From assembly GCA_050289385.1 (NCBI GenBank), contig JBNKFQ010000116.1:1-21830 (forward strand): a stretch of DNA of 21,830 bases, in the 5' to 3' direction. Position 1 is the first letter of the stretch, and every line of letters begins with the position of its first letter. The notes under the pieces were generated by a model. The model was not told the DNA's origin and ran no database searches. It saw nothing but the letters and a program-made list of their open reading frames with translations. This DNA is from JBNKFQ01 sp050289385. GTDB lineage: Bacteria; Pseudomonadota; Gammaproteobacteria; Pseudomonadales; Porticoccaceae. The position numbers and the translations under genes were made by a program. This document shows, piece after piece, positions 15,956 to 21,710 of this stretch.

Positions 15956-15990
15956 CGCCCTGTGAGCCATTCTCAGGGCGTTCTTTTTTG
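15956..15990. terminator. Rho-independent terminator, probably bidirectional
   Basis: CGCCCTG at 15956-15962 and CAGGGCG at 15974-15980 form a stem extended by two further pairs after a two-base bulge, with a five-base loop. On the plus strand it is followed by TTCTTTTTTG. On the minus strand the stem is followed by TTTTG from the AAAA at 15952-15955. It would end any rightward transcript and also help stop leftward read-through from the accessory genes into the late operon. Confidence 0.7.
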
Positions 15991-16420
15991 CTGGCGTCAA
16001 CGTCCGAAGAAAATCGGCGTCGTTTTTTTAACAGGGGTTAACGGGGGTTTTAACAGGGGCGGCGACTGAGAGGGCACGTGCCCCCGCCAATACATAAGAA
16101 AAAGCCCCAGCCTGAGCCGGGGCAGCGGCCGGTAGTCTCATCCTGAGTCATGCCAACCAGAGCGCAATTTAATACAATCCGGCAGGCTTAACCATTGGTA
16201 AAAATCTGATATTGTTGTGGGATATTTCCTACATCAGGTTTTTTCTTTGTTGAATAGTGTGGCCGAGCAGTTTGTTAACGGACCTTTGTGGTTACCGGTT
16301 TACTTCAGATGTGCCAGAAAACCTTATGGGGTGCCCACAGGCAGATGCACTCAGGACGGCGGCGTGTGCATCTGCTGGAGAAACATATCTATACCCCATC
16401 TTTACTTAATTGGCACCTAT
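15990..16420. other. Non-coding stretch between accessory gene and late operon
   Basis: I see no convincing gene here. It contains one minus-strand terminator (16096-16123) and a 10-base inverted repeat, GCAGATGCAC at 16341-16350 and GTGCATCTGC at 16366-16375, with a 15-base loop. The rest has no recognised family. The region could hold a small RNA, a degraded gene or an old insertion boundary. Confidence 0.5.
16096..16123 (-). terminator. Minus-strand intrinsic terminator
   Basis: On the minus strand, GCCCC/GGGGC arms (16104-16108 and 16119-16123), extended by a GC/GC pair past one mismatch, enclose a four-base loop and are followed by TTTTTCTT. It would stop leftward transcripts from the membrane protein and lipoprotein genes before they enter the late operon. 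Confidence 0.75.
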
Positions 16421-17140
16421 TCACAATCCTCTATCTCTAAACAATGCTAATCTAGCTAAATACACTATTCCTGTAACCATAAAAGCCGCCGCCATCGGCA
16501 AAAGAAAATATTTAAAACTAGTTTCCAATTCCAATATAAGATCAGTTAAAAACACCGTCATCCACATAATTGCCCCTCCAATTATAGAGAGTGATCCCGC
16601 AAATGAGAAAAGCGAGACAAAGAGTCTCTCTGTATATCTATTAATGGCCTTTACACCCCTTATTCTCCCATCAACTTTGGGCTCCCCTTCAAGATTGCTG
16701 ATCAATGCTTTAATAGAAAATGTGTCTTTAGAATTCAATAGAACAGGGGAAAATGTAAGCCTGTTTGCCTCTAAAGAAGCTAATATGCCAAGACCCTTGG
16801 GGTTCTCATCTATGATTTCATGAGTCAGGATTTTTGCTTCAGAGTTAACAGAAACACTCAGAGGACGCTCGAAATCATCTGAAGAAATTGACTGATTACC
16901 ATCATTTGTGAATTTTAATGTCAGCAGGTGGACTCTTTTTACTTCCTTACCTTCGTACAAAACCTGCACCTTGCGCTGTATCTCCTCTTTAACGCCCAGC
17001 AATTCATTATTTGATGTCACTCTATACGATAATTTTTTGGTTTTTCGTTGTGCAAAGAAAATTGCTATAGCCACTACTATAGCCAATGCACCAATAATCA
17101 CCTCAATTTTGCTAAAGCTTGCCCACCACGGAACTTTCAT
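16421..17140 (-). CDS. AT-rich accessory membrane protein with three predicted transmembrane helices
   Basis: A 239-residue protein with one N-terminal transmembrane segment (residues about 12-29, EVIIGALAIVVAIAIFFA) and two near the C-terminus (about 174-196, including SFAGSLSIIGGAIMWMTVFL, and 211-231, including YFLLPMAAAFMVTGIVYLA). Between them is a soluble beta-rich region (about 35-165) with KLSYRVTSNNELLGVKEEIQ, then VHLLTLKFTNDGNQSISSDD and FERPLSV. I recall this domain pattern from uncharacterised bacterial proteins, often in accessory islands, without a proven function. The gene is visibly AT-rich against the GC-rich phage genes (16501-16560 has only 15 G or C in 60), which suggests recent acquisition. 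AAGGA lies seven bases before the ATG. Position between repressor and late operon, with a terminator downstream, fits a moron, perhaps for superinfection exclusion or defence. Confidence 0.75.
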   Translation of the reverse strand: MKVPWWASFSKIEVIIGALAIVVAIAIFFAQRKTKKLSYRVTSNNELLGVKEEIQRKVQVLYEGKEVKRVHLLTLKFTNDGNQSISSDDFERPLSVSVNSEAKILTHEIIDENPKGLGILASLEANRLTFSPVLLNSKDTFSIKALISNLEGEPKVDGRIRGVKAINRYTERLFVSLFSFAGSLSIIGGAIMWMTVFLTDLILELETSFKYFLLPMAAAFMVTGIVYLARLALFRDRGL

Positions 17141-17227
17141 TTATCTGTCCTTGTTATTAACATAACCGAATAGCTGTATTTTCAGGACACCGCCCACATG
17201 CCAGAGAGCGTTACCTCCCCCACAGCG

Positions 17228-17237
17228 TTGCATGCAA
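17228..17237. repeat. 10-bp perfect palindrome TTGCATGCAA
   Basis: A perfect palindrome 13 bases beyond the lipoprotein stop codon. It could be a protein-binding site for the following membrane protein gene, but there is no second copy nearby and it may be chance. Confidence 0.3.
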
Positions 17238-17250
17238 GCTGCCCACGGTT

Positions 17251-17661
17251 TCATATTGGCACATACCCATTACTCCCATCCCTCGTCTCAGGAATATCGC
17301 ACAACCGCATACACACATCTTTTAACGCCCCCAGCTCGGTCAGCTTCTCATCCATAATATAGGTGCAGTGTTCACCGGAAATATCCACTTCCATGCTGAT
17401 TTCTTTTTCCCAGCCCCGTTCAACCTGGTAATACAACGCATCGCCTATCTTGATAGACGCAGCGGTAACATCCTGCCAGCCCTCACCCGATAGCGACGTG
17501 CATTGATTCAAAAAGGCGTTAACGGCGTTTTCCAGCAACGGCAACTGGTCGTCAGATTTTGCCGAAAAGGTAACAGCCACCCCTGTGTGCTGTGTTTCTC
17601 CGCAACCGCCCATTGCCAACAGTGCCACCAATATCAGAGCAAAGCCCCCGTTCCTTGTCAT
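17251..17661 (-). CDS. Small lipoprotein, candidate lysogenic conversion gene
   Basis: I start this gene at the ATG at 17661 because GGAGGA sits at good spacing just upstream; the open frame extends further to 17712, but that part lies in the repressor gene. The 136-residue product begins MTRNGGFALILVALLAMGGC, a hydrophobic signal sequence ending in a lipobox-like MGGC at residue 20, so it is probably lipid-modified and exported. The mature part has several further Cys residues and no family I recognise. It starts 23 bases after the stop of the XRE repressor gene on the same strand, so the two probably share a transcript and the lipoprotein would be made in the lysogen. That is the usual place for surface-altering morons, for example superinfection exclusion lipoproteins. 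Function is inference. Confidence 0.75.
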   Translation of the reverse strand: MTRNGGFALILVALLAMGGCGETQHTGVAVTFSAKSDDQLPLLENAVNAFLNQCTSLSGEGWQDVTAASIKIGDALYYQVERGWEKEISMEVDISGEHCTYIMDEKLTELGALKDVCMRLCDIPETRDGSNGYVPI

Positions 17662-17684
17662 GTGTTCCTCCATAACGATTATTG

Positions 17685-18002
17685 TCAGTACTGCAACCGG
17701 CCACTCAACCACTCGATCAACTGTTCAATTGGCTTGCGCGCTTCTTCGGGCAGCGCCAGCATCGAGTCTGCGGCCACAAACTGCAGTTCACCTCGCCCCA
17801 GCACCAACCAGTCCAGGCTAATACCATAAGCACGGCATATATCCACGTAGGGCCGCAAATGGTTGCTGCGGTTGCGTTCGTATTTGCGCACGGTGTTAAC
17901 GTGCCATCCCAGTTTTTTTGCCGCTTCGATCTGTGTTAGTCCGGCTTCTTCTCGCGCAATTCGACATCTGTCCGGCACTCGCCGGGTATATTCAATAGCC
18001 AC
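17685..18002 (-). CDS. XRE-family transcriptional regulator (first repressor-type gene)
   Basis: Started at the GTG at 18002, where GGAGAG lies just upstream, giving 105 residues; the open frame extends to a GTG at 18071 without a ribosome binding site. Residues about 11-67 are a helix-turn-helix domain of the XRE/Cro type, with IAREEAGLTQIEAAKKLGWH, then VNTVRKYERNR, and ICRAYGISLDWLVLGRGEL. The last part (PIEQLIEWLSGRLQY) may serve in dimerisation. It faces the 76-codon plus-strand ORF across an inverted repeat and so probably regulates that divergent region. The lipoprotein gene follows on the same strand. It could be the lysogeny repressor or a secondary regulator; the other XRE gene at 18266-18688 competes for that role. 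Confidence 0.82.
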   Translation of the reverse strand: MAIEYTRRVPDRCRIAREEAGLTQIEAAKKLGWHVNTVRKYERNRSNHLRPYVDICRAYGISLDWLVLGRGELQFVAADSMLALPEEARKPIEQLIEWLSGRLQY

Positions 18003-18073
18003 CTTCTCTCTCCGGCTGAGGCGATCCCTGCCAGAGAATTTATAAATCCACAAATTTAGTACGTTATCCACAC

Positions 18074-18093
18074 GGTTTGCGGTATTGCAAACC
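18074..18093. promoter_or_regulatory. Operator-like inverted repeat GGTTTGC-6-GCAAACC
   Basis: A perfect seven-base inverted repeat with a six-base spacer, between divergent genes. It overlaps the -35 TTGCAA (18085-18090) of a plus-strand promoter whose -10 TATGCT lies at 18107-18112, 16 bases away. Because TTGCAA is self-complementary, it could also serve as -35 for a leftward promoter (GATAAC lies 16 bases downstream on the minus strand). This is a natural binding site for an XRE dimer, most likely the product of the adjacent gene. Confidence 0.6.
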
Positions 18094-18141
18094 AGTTCTC
18101 AATCCCTATGCTAACCGGCTCTTGGGAAGGATGTACATGGA

Positions 18142-18372
18142 ATGAAAATGCCGAACGTTGATTTACTCTCTAATCTCACCGCAAACGAACAACAAGCTCT
18201 ACACACATTTATGGAATCGCTGGCAAGCCTGCCACCTCAAGCGATTGAAACCTGGCTAAACCGGTTTACTCGGGCGACTCAAGCGGCGTGCCTGCCAACA
18301 CAAAGGCCGTGCGCACAAATTCGCCAAGAGCCTTCTCATCGGCCTGGTGCTGAAAAGCGTAGCCAACAATAG
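18142..18372 (+). CDS. Small plus-strand ORF between the two repressor genes (76 aa)
   Basis: A 76-residue frame starting MKMPNVDLLSNLTANEQQAL. The first 41 codons lie outside any other gene and read like a real protein (LHTFMESLASLPPQAIETWL, an amphipathic helix pair). The remaining 35 codons are antisense to the end of the second XRE gene and are Arg/Gln-rich, as shadow frames are. The ATG overlaps the stop of a four-codon reading frame (18131-18145) that follows GGGAAGG, so translational coupling is possible. A promoter with an overlapping operator lies just upstream. I recognise no family. It could be a small regulator such as an antirepressor, and its transcript converges on the second repressor gene. 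Confidence 0.5.
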   Translation: MKMPNVDLLSNLTANEQQALHTFMESLASLPPQAIETWLNRFTRATQAACLPTQRPCAQIRQEPSHRPGAEKRSQQ

Positions 18373-18688
18373 CCTTTAACTGATCGGCGCTAAACCGCAG
18401 ACCCATGTGGTTTTGCACGGCCAGTATGGTTTCCAGCGTGTCCCCCGGCTCTTTATAAAGCCGTTTACCACCCCCCGGTGGTGCATCCGCACGCTTGCCG
18501 GTTATCACATAGGCCACATCCACGCCGTGCTGGGCCAGCGCCTCCAGATACCCGGCATCGGGGCTGCGCTCGCCACGCTCGTATTTCACCTGGGCATTCC
18601 GCTTTACACCGCCATACCCCCCAAAAACATCCTGATTAACATCGAGGCGCAGCCGCTCTTCCTTAAGGCGGGAACCAAATTCACTCAT
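18266..18688 (-). CDS. XRE-family phage repressor
   Basis: A 140-residue protein when started at the ATG at 18688 (MSEFGSRLKEERLRLDVNQD), with GGAA eight bases upstream; the open frame extends to 18715 and an ATG at 18694 is nearly as good. Residues about 4-60 are an XRE helix-turn-helix domain (LKEERLRLDVNQDVFGGYGG, then NAQVKYERGERSPDAGYLEA and VDVAYVITGKR). This form, with the GGVKRNAQ..YERGERSPDA pattern, is common in transposable and other prophages of Gammaproteobacteria and is usually taken as the lysogeny repressor. The remainder is a helical C-terminal domain (LRFSADQLKAIVGYAFQHQA) and no peptidase module, so it would not be cleaved in a RecA-dependent way. It diverges from the Ner-like gene, as Mu c diverges from ner. 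Confidence 0.85.
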   Translation of the reverse strand: MSEFGSRLKEERLRLDVNQDVFGGYGGVKRNAQVKYERGERSPDAGYLEALAQHGVDVAYVITGKRADAPPGGGKRLYKEPGDTLETILAVQNHMGLRFSADQLKAIVGYAFQHQADEKALGEFVRTAFVLAGTPLESPE

Positions 18689-18722
18689 TTGCATTATTCC
18701 AGTTGACTTATGCACTCATTTG
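18682..18722. promoter_or_regulatory. Early operator region with direct repeat CACTCATTTG
   Basis: CACTCATTTG occurs at 18682-18691, inside the first codons of the repressor gene, and again at 18713-18722, a centre distance of 31 bases (about three helical turns). The second copy is followed by ATACAATGA, giving TCATT/AATGA arms. Repeated sites of this kind between a repressor and a Ner-like gene are expected for a cooperative lysogeny switch. I could not identify clear -35/-10 elements. Confidence 0.5.
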
Positions 18723-18765
18723 AATACAATGAACTCAAACGGCAACTTTTTTAGCTTAATTGACT

Positions 18766-19056
18766 ATGAATGATAGCAGCAAATTAATTGGCCTGATATT
18801 GAAGCAACGCACGATTCACCCAAACGACATCTTGTATGCCTTGTTTCTGGCACGAGTATCACCCAGGCAAATCGCAACGGAATGTAACGTAACACCGCAA
18901 ACCGTTAGCCTGGTGATTCATCGCCACCGCAAGTCCACCAGAGTCGCCAATTACATCGCCGAAAAGCTCAACACCTCAACAGAGAGGCTGTGGCCCGGCG
19001 CCTACAACTACAACCCACGCAATTCAACCGATCTAAGGAGCGTCGCCAATGGCTGA
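18766..19056 (+). CDS. Ner-like early regulator
   Basis: I use the ATG at 18766 (MNDSSKLIGLILKQRTIHPN), 96 residues; a TTG two codons upstream is an alternative. Residues about 15-65 form a helix-turn-helix (ILYALFLARVSPRQIATECN, then VTPQTVSLVIHRHRKSTRVA). The segment IAEKLNTSTERLWPGAYN closely follows the Mu Ner pattern, in which an IANAL helix leads to a conserved IWPSRY end. Ner shuts down early transcription and the repressor promoter after induction. Mu Ner is 75 residues, so this one has an extra C-terminal tail of about 20 residues. Like ner it is the first gene of the early operon, diverges from the repressor, and overlaps the next gene (ATGGCTGA). There is no clear ribosome binding site, so it may be translated from a leaderless transcript. 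Confidence 0.75.
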   Translation: MNDSSKLIGLILKQRTIHPNDILYALFLARVSPRQIATECNVTPQTVSLVIHRHRKSTRVANYIAEKLNTSTERLWPGAYNYNPRNSTDLRSVANG

Positions 19057-20002
19057 CAGCAAAATCCCCGTCCGGCGGGAATTTGAATTTACCGAGGCCG
19101 AGGCCAATCTGGCCGACGAGCTACAACTGGACCTGCAGGTGTCTGCTGCGCAGCGACTGACAAGTGTTGTAAGCCGGTTCAACAGCGCCATCAAAAACAT
19201 AACCGAGGCGGGGGTGATTCTGCTGTCGGTAAAGGCCGAGTGCGAGCACGGCGAATTTGGCGAAAAGCTGGAACAATTCGGCATTACCTCGCAGCGCGCA
19301 TCCGAAGCCATGCGCTATGCCCAGTTTACTGCCTGCCTGCCAAGTAAAGACCGGGCCAAGGTGCTGGAGCTGCCAAAGAAAAGGGTGCTGGCCCTGGCAT
19401 CGACAGAGCCGCAAGTGATCGAAGCCGCGCTCAACGACGACGAACTGTTCCACGATCTGAGCACAATGGACTACCAATCCATGCGCAAAAAGCTGCGCCA
19501 GCTCGAATCCCGCACCACCGATCTGGAAGTGGAACTGGACACCGAACGCGCCAAAAGCGGCGAACTGCGCAACAAGCTCAACCAGCGATTCGACACCGGA
19601 CCATACCCCGACTTTGTGCTGGCAGCACGCCACGAGGCGGCGGCGCAAACCGGCAGCGCCTTGCTCAACGTAGACGACCTGCAGCGTATTTTTACCGAGC
19701 TGTCCACGGTGGTGACAACGGATCAAGCCAGCCACAACATCGCCCTGCGCAGCCTTTACACCCACGTTAACGCGCTGTCAGCACGCTGTTATCAGCTGGT
19801 TAACGACATTCGCGCAACCTGCCCCGATGCACTCGGCGAGGTAACCGCAGACCTGTTGTACAGCGACGACGAACTGGCCGCCGCCATCGCCGACCGCGAT
19901 TTGATGATGCGCGAGCACGAGCAGGAAAAACAGATTCGCGAAAACGAGCGCGAGGCAGCCAAGCCAAAGGGCCGGGGCCGCCCCAAAAAGAGCAAGCAGT
20001 AA
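19049..20002 (+). CDS. DUF3102-like early protein with AT-hook tail
   Basis: A 317-residue protein. Residues about 40-95 (VVSRFNSAIKNITEAGVILL, then VKAECEHGEFGEKLEQFGIT and SQRASEAMRYAQF) match the pattern of DUF3102-type proteins, a ParB-like helical domain in which a residue pair of the HGEFxxxL type precedes a helix-turn-helix. Residues about 140-180 are a charged coiled coil (MRKKLRQLESRTTDLEVELD). The last residues, KPKGRGRPKKSKQ, are a classic AT hook, so the protein probably binds DNA. It lies between Ner and transposase, overlapping Ner by eight bases, the place where some non-Mu transposable phages carry an early gene of unknown role. It may help choose or bridge phage ends or host target DNA. 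Function unproven. Confidence 0.78.
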   Translation: MADSKIPVRREFEFTEAEANLADELQLDLQVSAAQRLTSVVSRFNSAIKNITEAGVILLSVKAECEHGEFGEKLEQFGITSQRASEAMRYAQFTACLPSKDRAKVLELPKKRVLALASTEPQVIEAALNDDELFHDLSTMDYQSMRKKLRQLESRTTDLEVELDTERAKSGELRNKLNQRFDTGPYPDFVLAARHEAAAQTGSALLNVDDLQRIFTELSTVVTTDQASHNIALRSLYTHVNALSARCYQLVNDIRATCPDALGEVTADLLYSDDELAAAIADRDLMMREHEQEKQIRENEREAAKPKGRGRPKKSKQ

Positions 20003-20031
20003 CAAGCCGCTAATTATCGGGGGATAAACAC

Positions 20032-21708
20032 ATGCGCGCTGTTGTACCCATTAACAAGACTGTCGCTGTTATGAATGACCAGGCCAATCTGCCTGCCGTG
20101 TCGGTGGACCCCTGGCGGCAGGCGACCCAAAAACAACAAGAAACGGCCCTGCTGCGTGAGCAATTTATTCGCCCGGTGCTGGACCATATCCACAGTGGCG
20201 TTAGCCAGAATGTAGCGGTGCGCAATTTGCTGGCGCACCTGGAAGCCGGGCTGCTGGGCGATCGCTTTGAAAGCGTGGCGCGTTCACTCGGGCGCAATAA
20301 TAAAGTGCCCGGTCGCAGCTCCATTTTGAACTGGGTAAAGCATTACCGCGAAAGCGGCCGCAACGGATTGCTGGACAGTTACACCGGCCGGGTGCGGCAA
20401 GATCGCGGCTGGGAAGCGGTAGCGGTGCAGCTGTATAACATCCCCTCCAAACCGTCGTTTTCAGCGGTGGCGATTCGGCTGCGCGAAGAGTACGGTTTTG
20501 CCGACGCCAGCGACTCGGCGGTGCGGCGTTACCTGAAAAACCTGCCGGCCACGCTTAACACCAACAGCCCCATGCGCCTGGGCAAACATTACCACCAGCA
20601 AAATCGTGGCAAGTATGTAATGCGCGACGCCACTGTGCTGCAGGTGGGCGAGGTGTACGAGGGCGACGGCCACACCGTAGATACCTATATTGCTCACCCC
20701 AACCACGGCGGCCCCTGGCGGCCCGAGTTAACGGTGTGGATCGACGTGCGGTCCCACTACATTGCGGGCTGGTATTTATCGGAAGCAGAAAGCGCGCTGT
20801 CTACCTTGTTTGCTTTATCAAACGCTTTGGTCACACACGACCACGTACCCGCCTGGCTGCATATCGATAACGGCAGCGGTTACAAATCCAAATTGATGAG
20901 CGATGAAAACACCGGCTTTTATGCGCGCTTCAACATGAGCACATCGTTTTCCATCCCCGGTAATTCCAAAGGCAAGGGGTTGGTCGAACACTGGTTCAGA
21001 ACATTCAGGGATCACCACGATAAATTTTTCAACGGTGGGCAGGACTATTGCGGCCACGATATGGCCGACGAAATCAATCGCCGCTTGTCCGACCACATTA
21101 AACAGGGCAAGCGCAAGTTGCTGGGTTTTAACGAATACCGCGACAGCGTGGCCCGGTTTATTCACGCTTACAACCACCGCGCCACAAATTCGCTGGGTGG
21201 CAAAAGCCCGATCGAACTCTGGCAACAACTGCAACCAGTGCCGGTGGAATTACCCGCCGCTGCGATTATTCGCCCACAAGCAGAACGTACTGTGCGCCGC
21301 TGTTGTGTGCAGCTCCATAATCGCTATTACGAACACACCGCACTGGCCCAGTACGACGGGCGCACGGTGCGCGTGGAATACGACGTGCACACCGACGACC
21401 GCGTATGGATTTGCGACGACAAAAACCGGCTGATTTGCGAAGCGCCATTAAAAACCAAAATCGCCTGGATGCCAGAATCGCGCCTGGAAGAAGCACGCAA
21501 AAAACGCGAGAAAGGCCGCTTGAAACGGCTGGAGAAAAAGGCCGAATTGATTCGCGCCGAAGAACGCGGCGCCATCGATCACACCGACACGCTGCACTCA
21601 CTGGAACAGTTTGGTGCAGACCATCAGGAATTGATTATACGCGATGAGCCAGAGGGCGCTATCACGCTGGACATCGATATTTACGACGACAGCTATCTGG
21701 AGGAGTAA
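20032..21708 (+). CDS. Mu-type DDE transposase (MuA-like)
   Basis: A 558-residue transposase. Residues about 35-125 hold two helix-turn-helix-like segments (RSSILNWVKHYRESGRNGLL among them) that would bind the phage ends. The catalytic core has D212 in EGDGHTVDTY, D279 in LHIDNGSGYKSK and E319 in GKGLVEHWF. The D-D spacing of 67 equals that of MuA (269 and 336); the D-E spacing is 40 rather than 56. Residues about 410-475 form the Mu-transpos_C beta-barrel, and 484-512 a basic helix (KKREKGRLKRLEKK) like MuA domain III-alpha. MuA has 663 residues, and the missing length is mostly its N-terminal enhancer-binding domain. GGGGGA precedes the ATG. It inserts and replicates the phage DNA, with the downstream gene as its likely partner. 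Confidence 0.93.
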   Translation: MRAVVPINKTVAVMNDQANLPAVSVDPWRQATQKQQETALLREQFIRPVLDHIHSGVSQNVAVRNLLAHLEAGLLGDRFESVARSLGRNNKVPGRSSILNWVKHYRESGRNGLLDSYTGRVRQDRGWEAVAVQLYNIPSKPSFSAVAIRLREEYGFADASDSAVRRYLKNLPATLNTNSPMRLGKHYHQQNRGKYVMRDATVLQVGEVYEGDGHTVDTYIAHPNHGGPWRPELTVWIDVRSHYIAGWYLSEAESALSTLFALSNALVTHDHVPAWLHIDNGSGYKSKLMSDENTGFYARFNMSTSFSIPGNSKGKGLVEHWFRTFRDHHDKFFNGGQDYCGHDMADEINRRLSDHIKQGKRKLLGFNEYRDSVARFIHAYNHRATNSLGGKSPIELWQQLQPVPVELPAAAIIRPQAERTVRRCCVQLHNRYYEHTALAQYDGRTVRVEYDVHTDDRVWICDDKNRLICEAPLKTKIAWMPESRLEEARKKREKGRLKRLEKKAELIRAEERGAIDHTDTLHSLEQFGADHQELIIRDEPEGAITLDIDIYDDSYLEE

Positions 21709-21710
21709 AC

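Noticed and set aside
16217..16450. Plus-strand 77-codon ORF (GTG start) in the non-coding stretch
   Set aside because: No ribosome binding site, runs into the antisense of the membrane protein gene, and its composition (many Cys, Trp, Tyr in no pattern) does not look like a protein. The hairpin inside it explains the sequence better.
17228..17237. TTGCATGCAA as an operator
   Set aside because: Single copy with no promoter elements aligned to it; kept only as a low-confidence repeat.
15784..17685. Possible transposable-phage left end near the repressor
   Set aside because: In Mu the left end lies beyond the repressor gene, so I searched here for repeated end-binding sites with terminal TG. 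I found none, and the accessory genes and terminators read as internal phage DNA. The ends are probably outside the window.
18002..18071. Extended start (GTG at 18071) for the first XRE gene
   Set aside because: The extra 23 residues have no ribosome binding site and would overlap the leftward promoter region, whereas the GTG at 18002 has GGAGAG just upstream and leaves a normal XRE domain start.
19121..19765. Minus-strand ORF of 214 codons opposite the DUF3102-like gene
   Set aside because: Low-complexity Gln/Leu/His/Val-rich translation typical of an antisense shadow, and the sense frame has clear domains.
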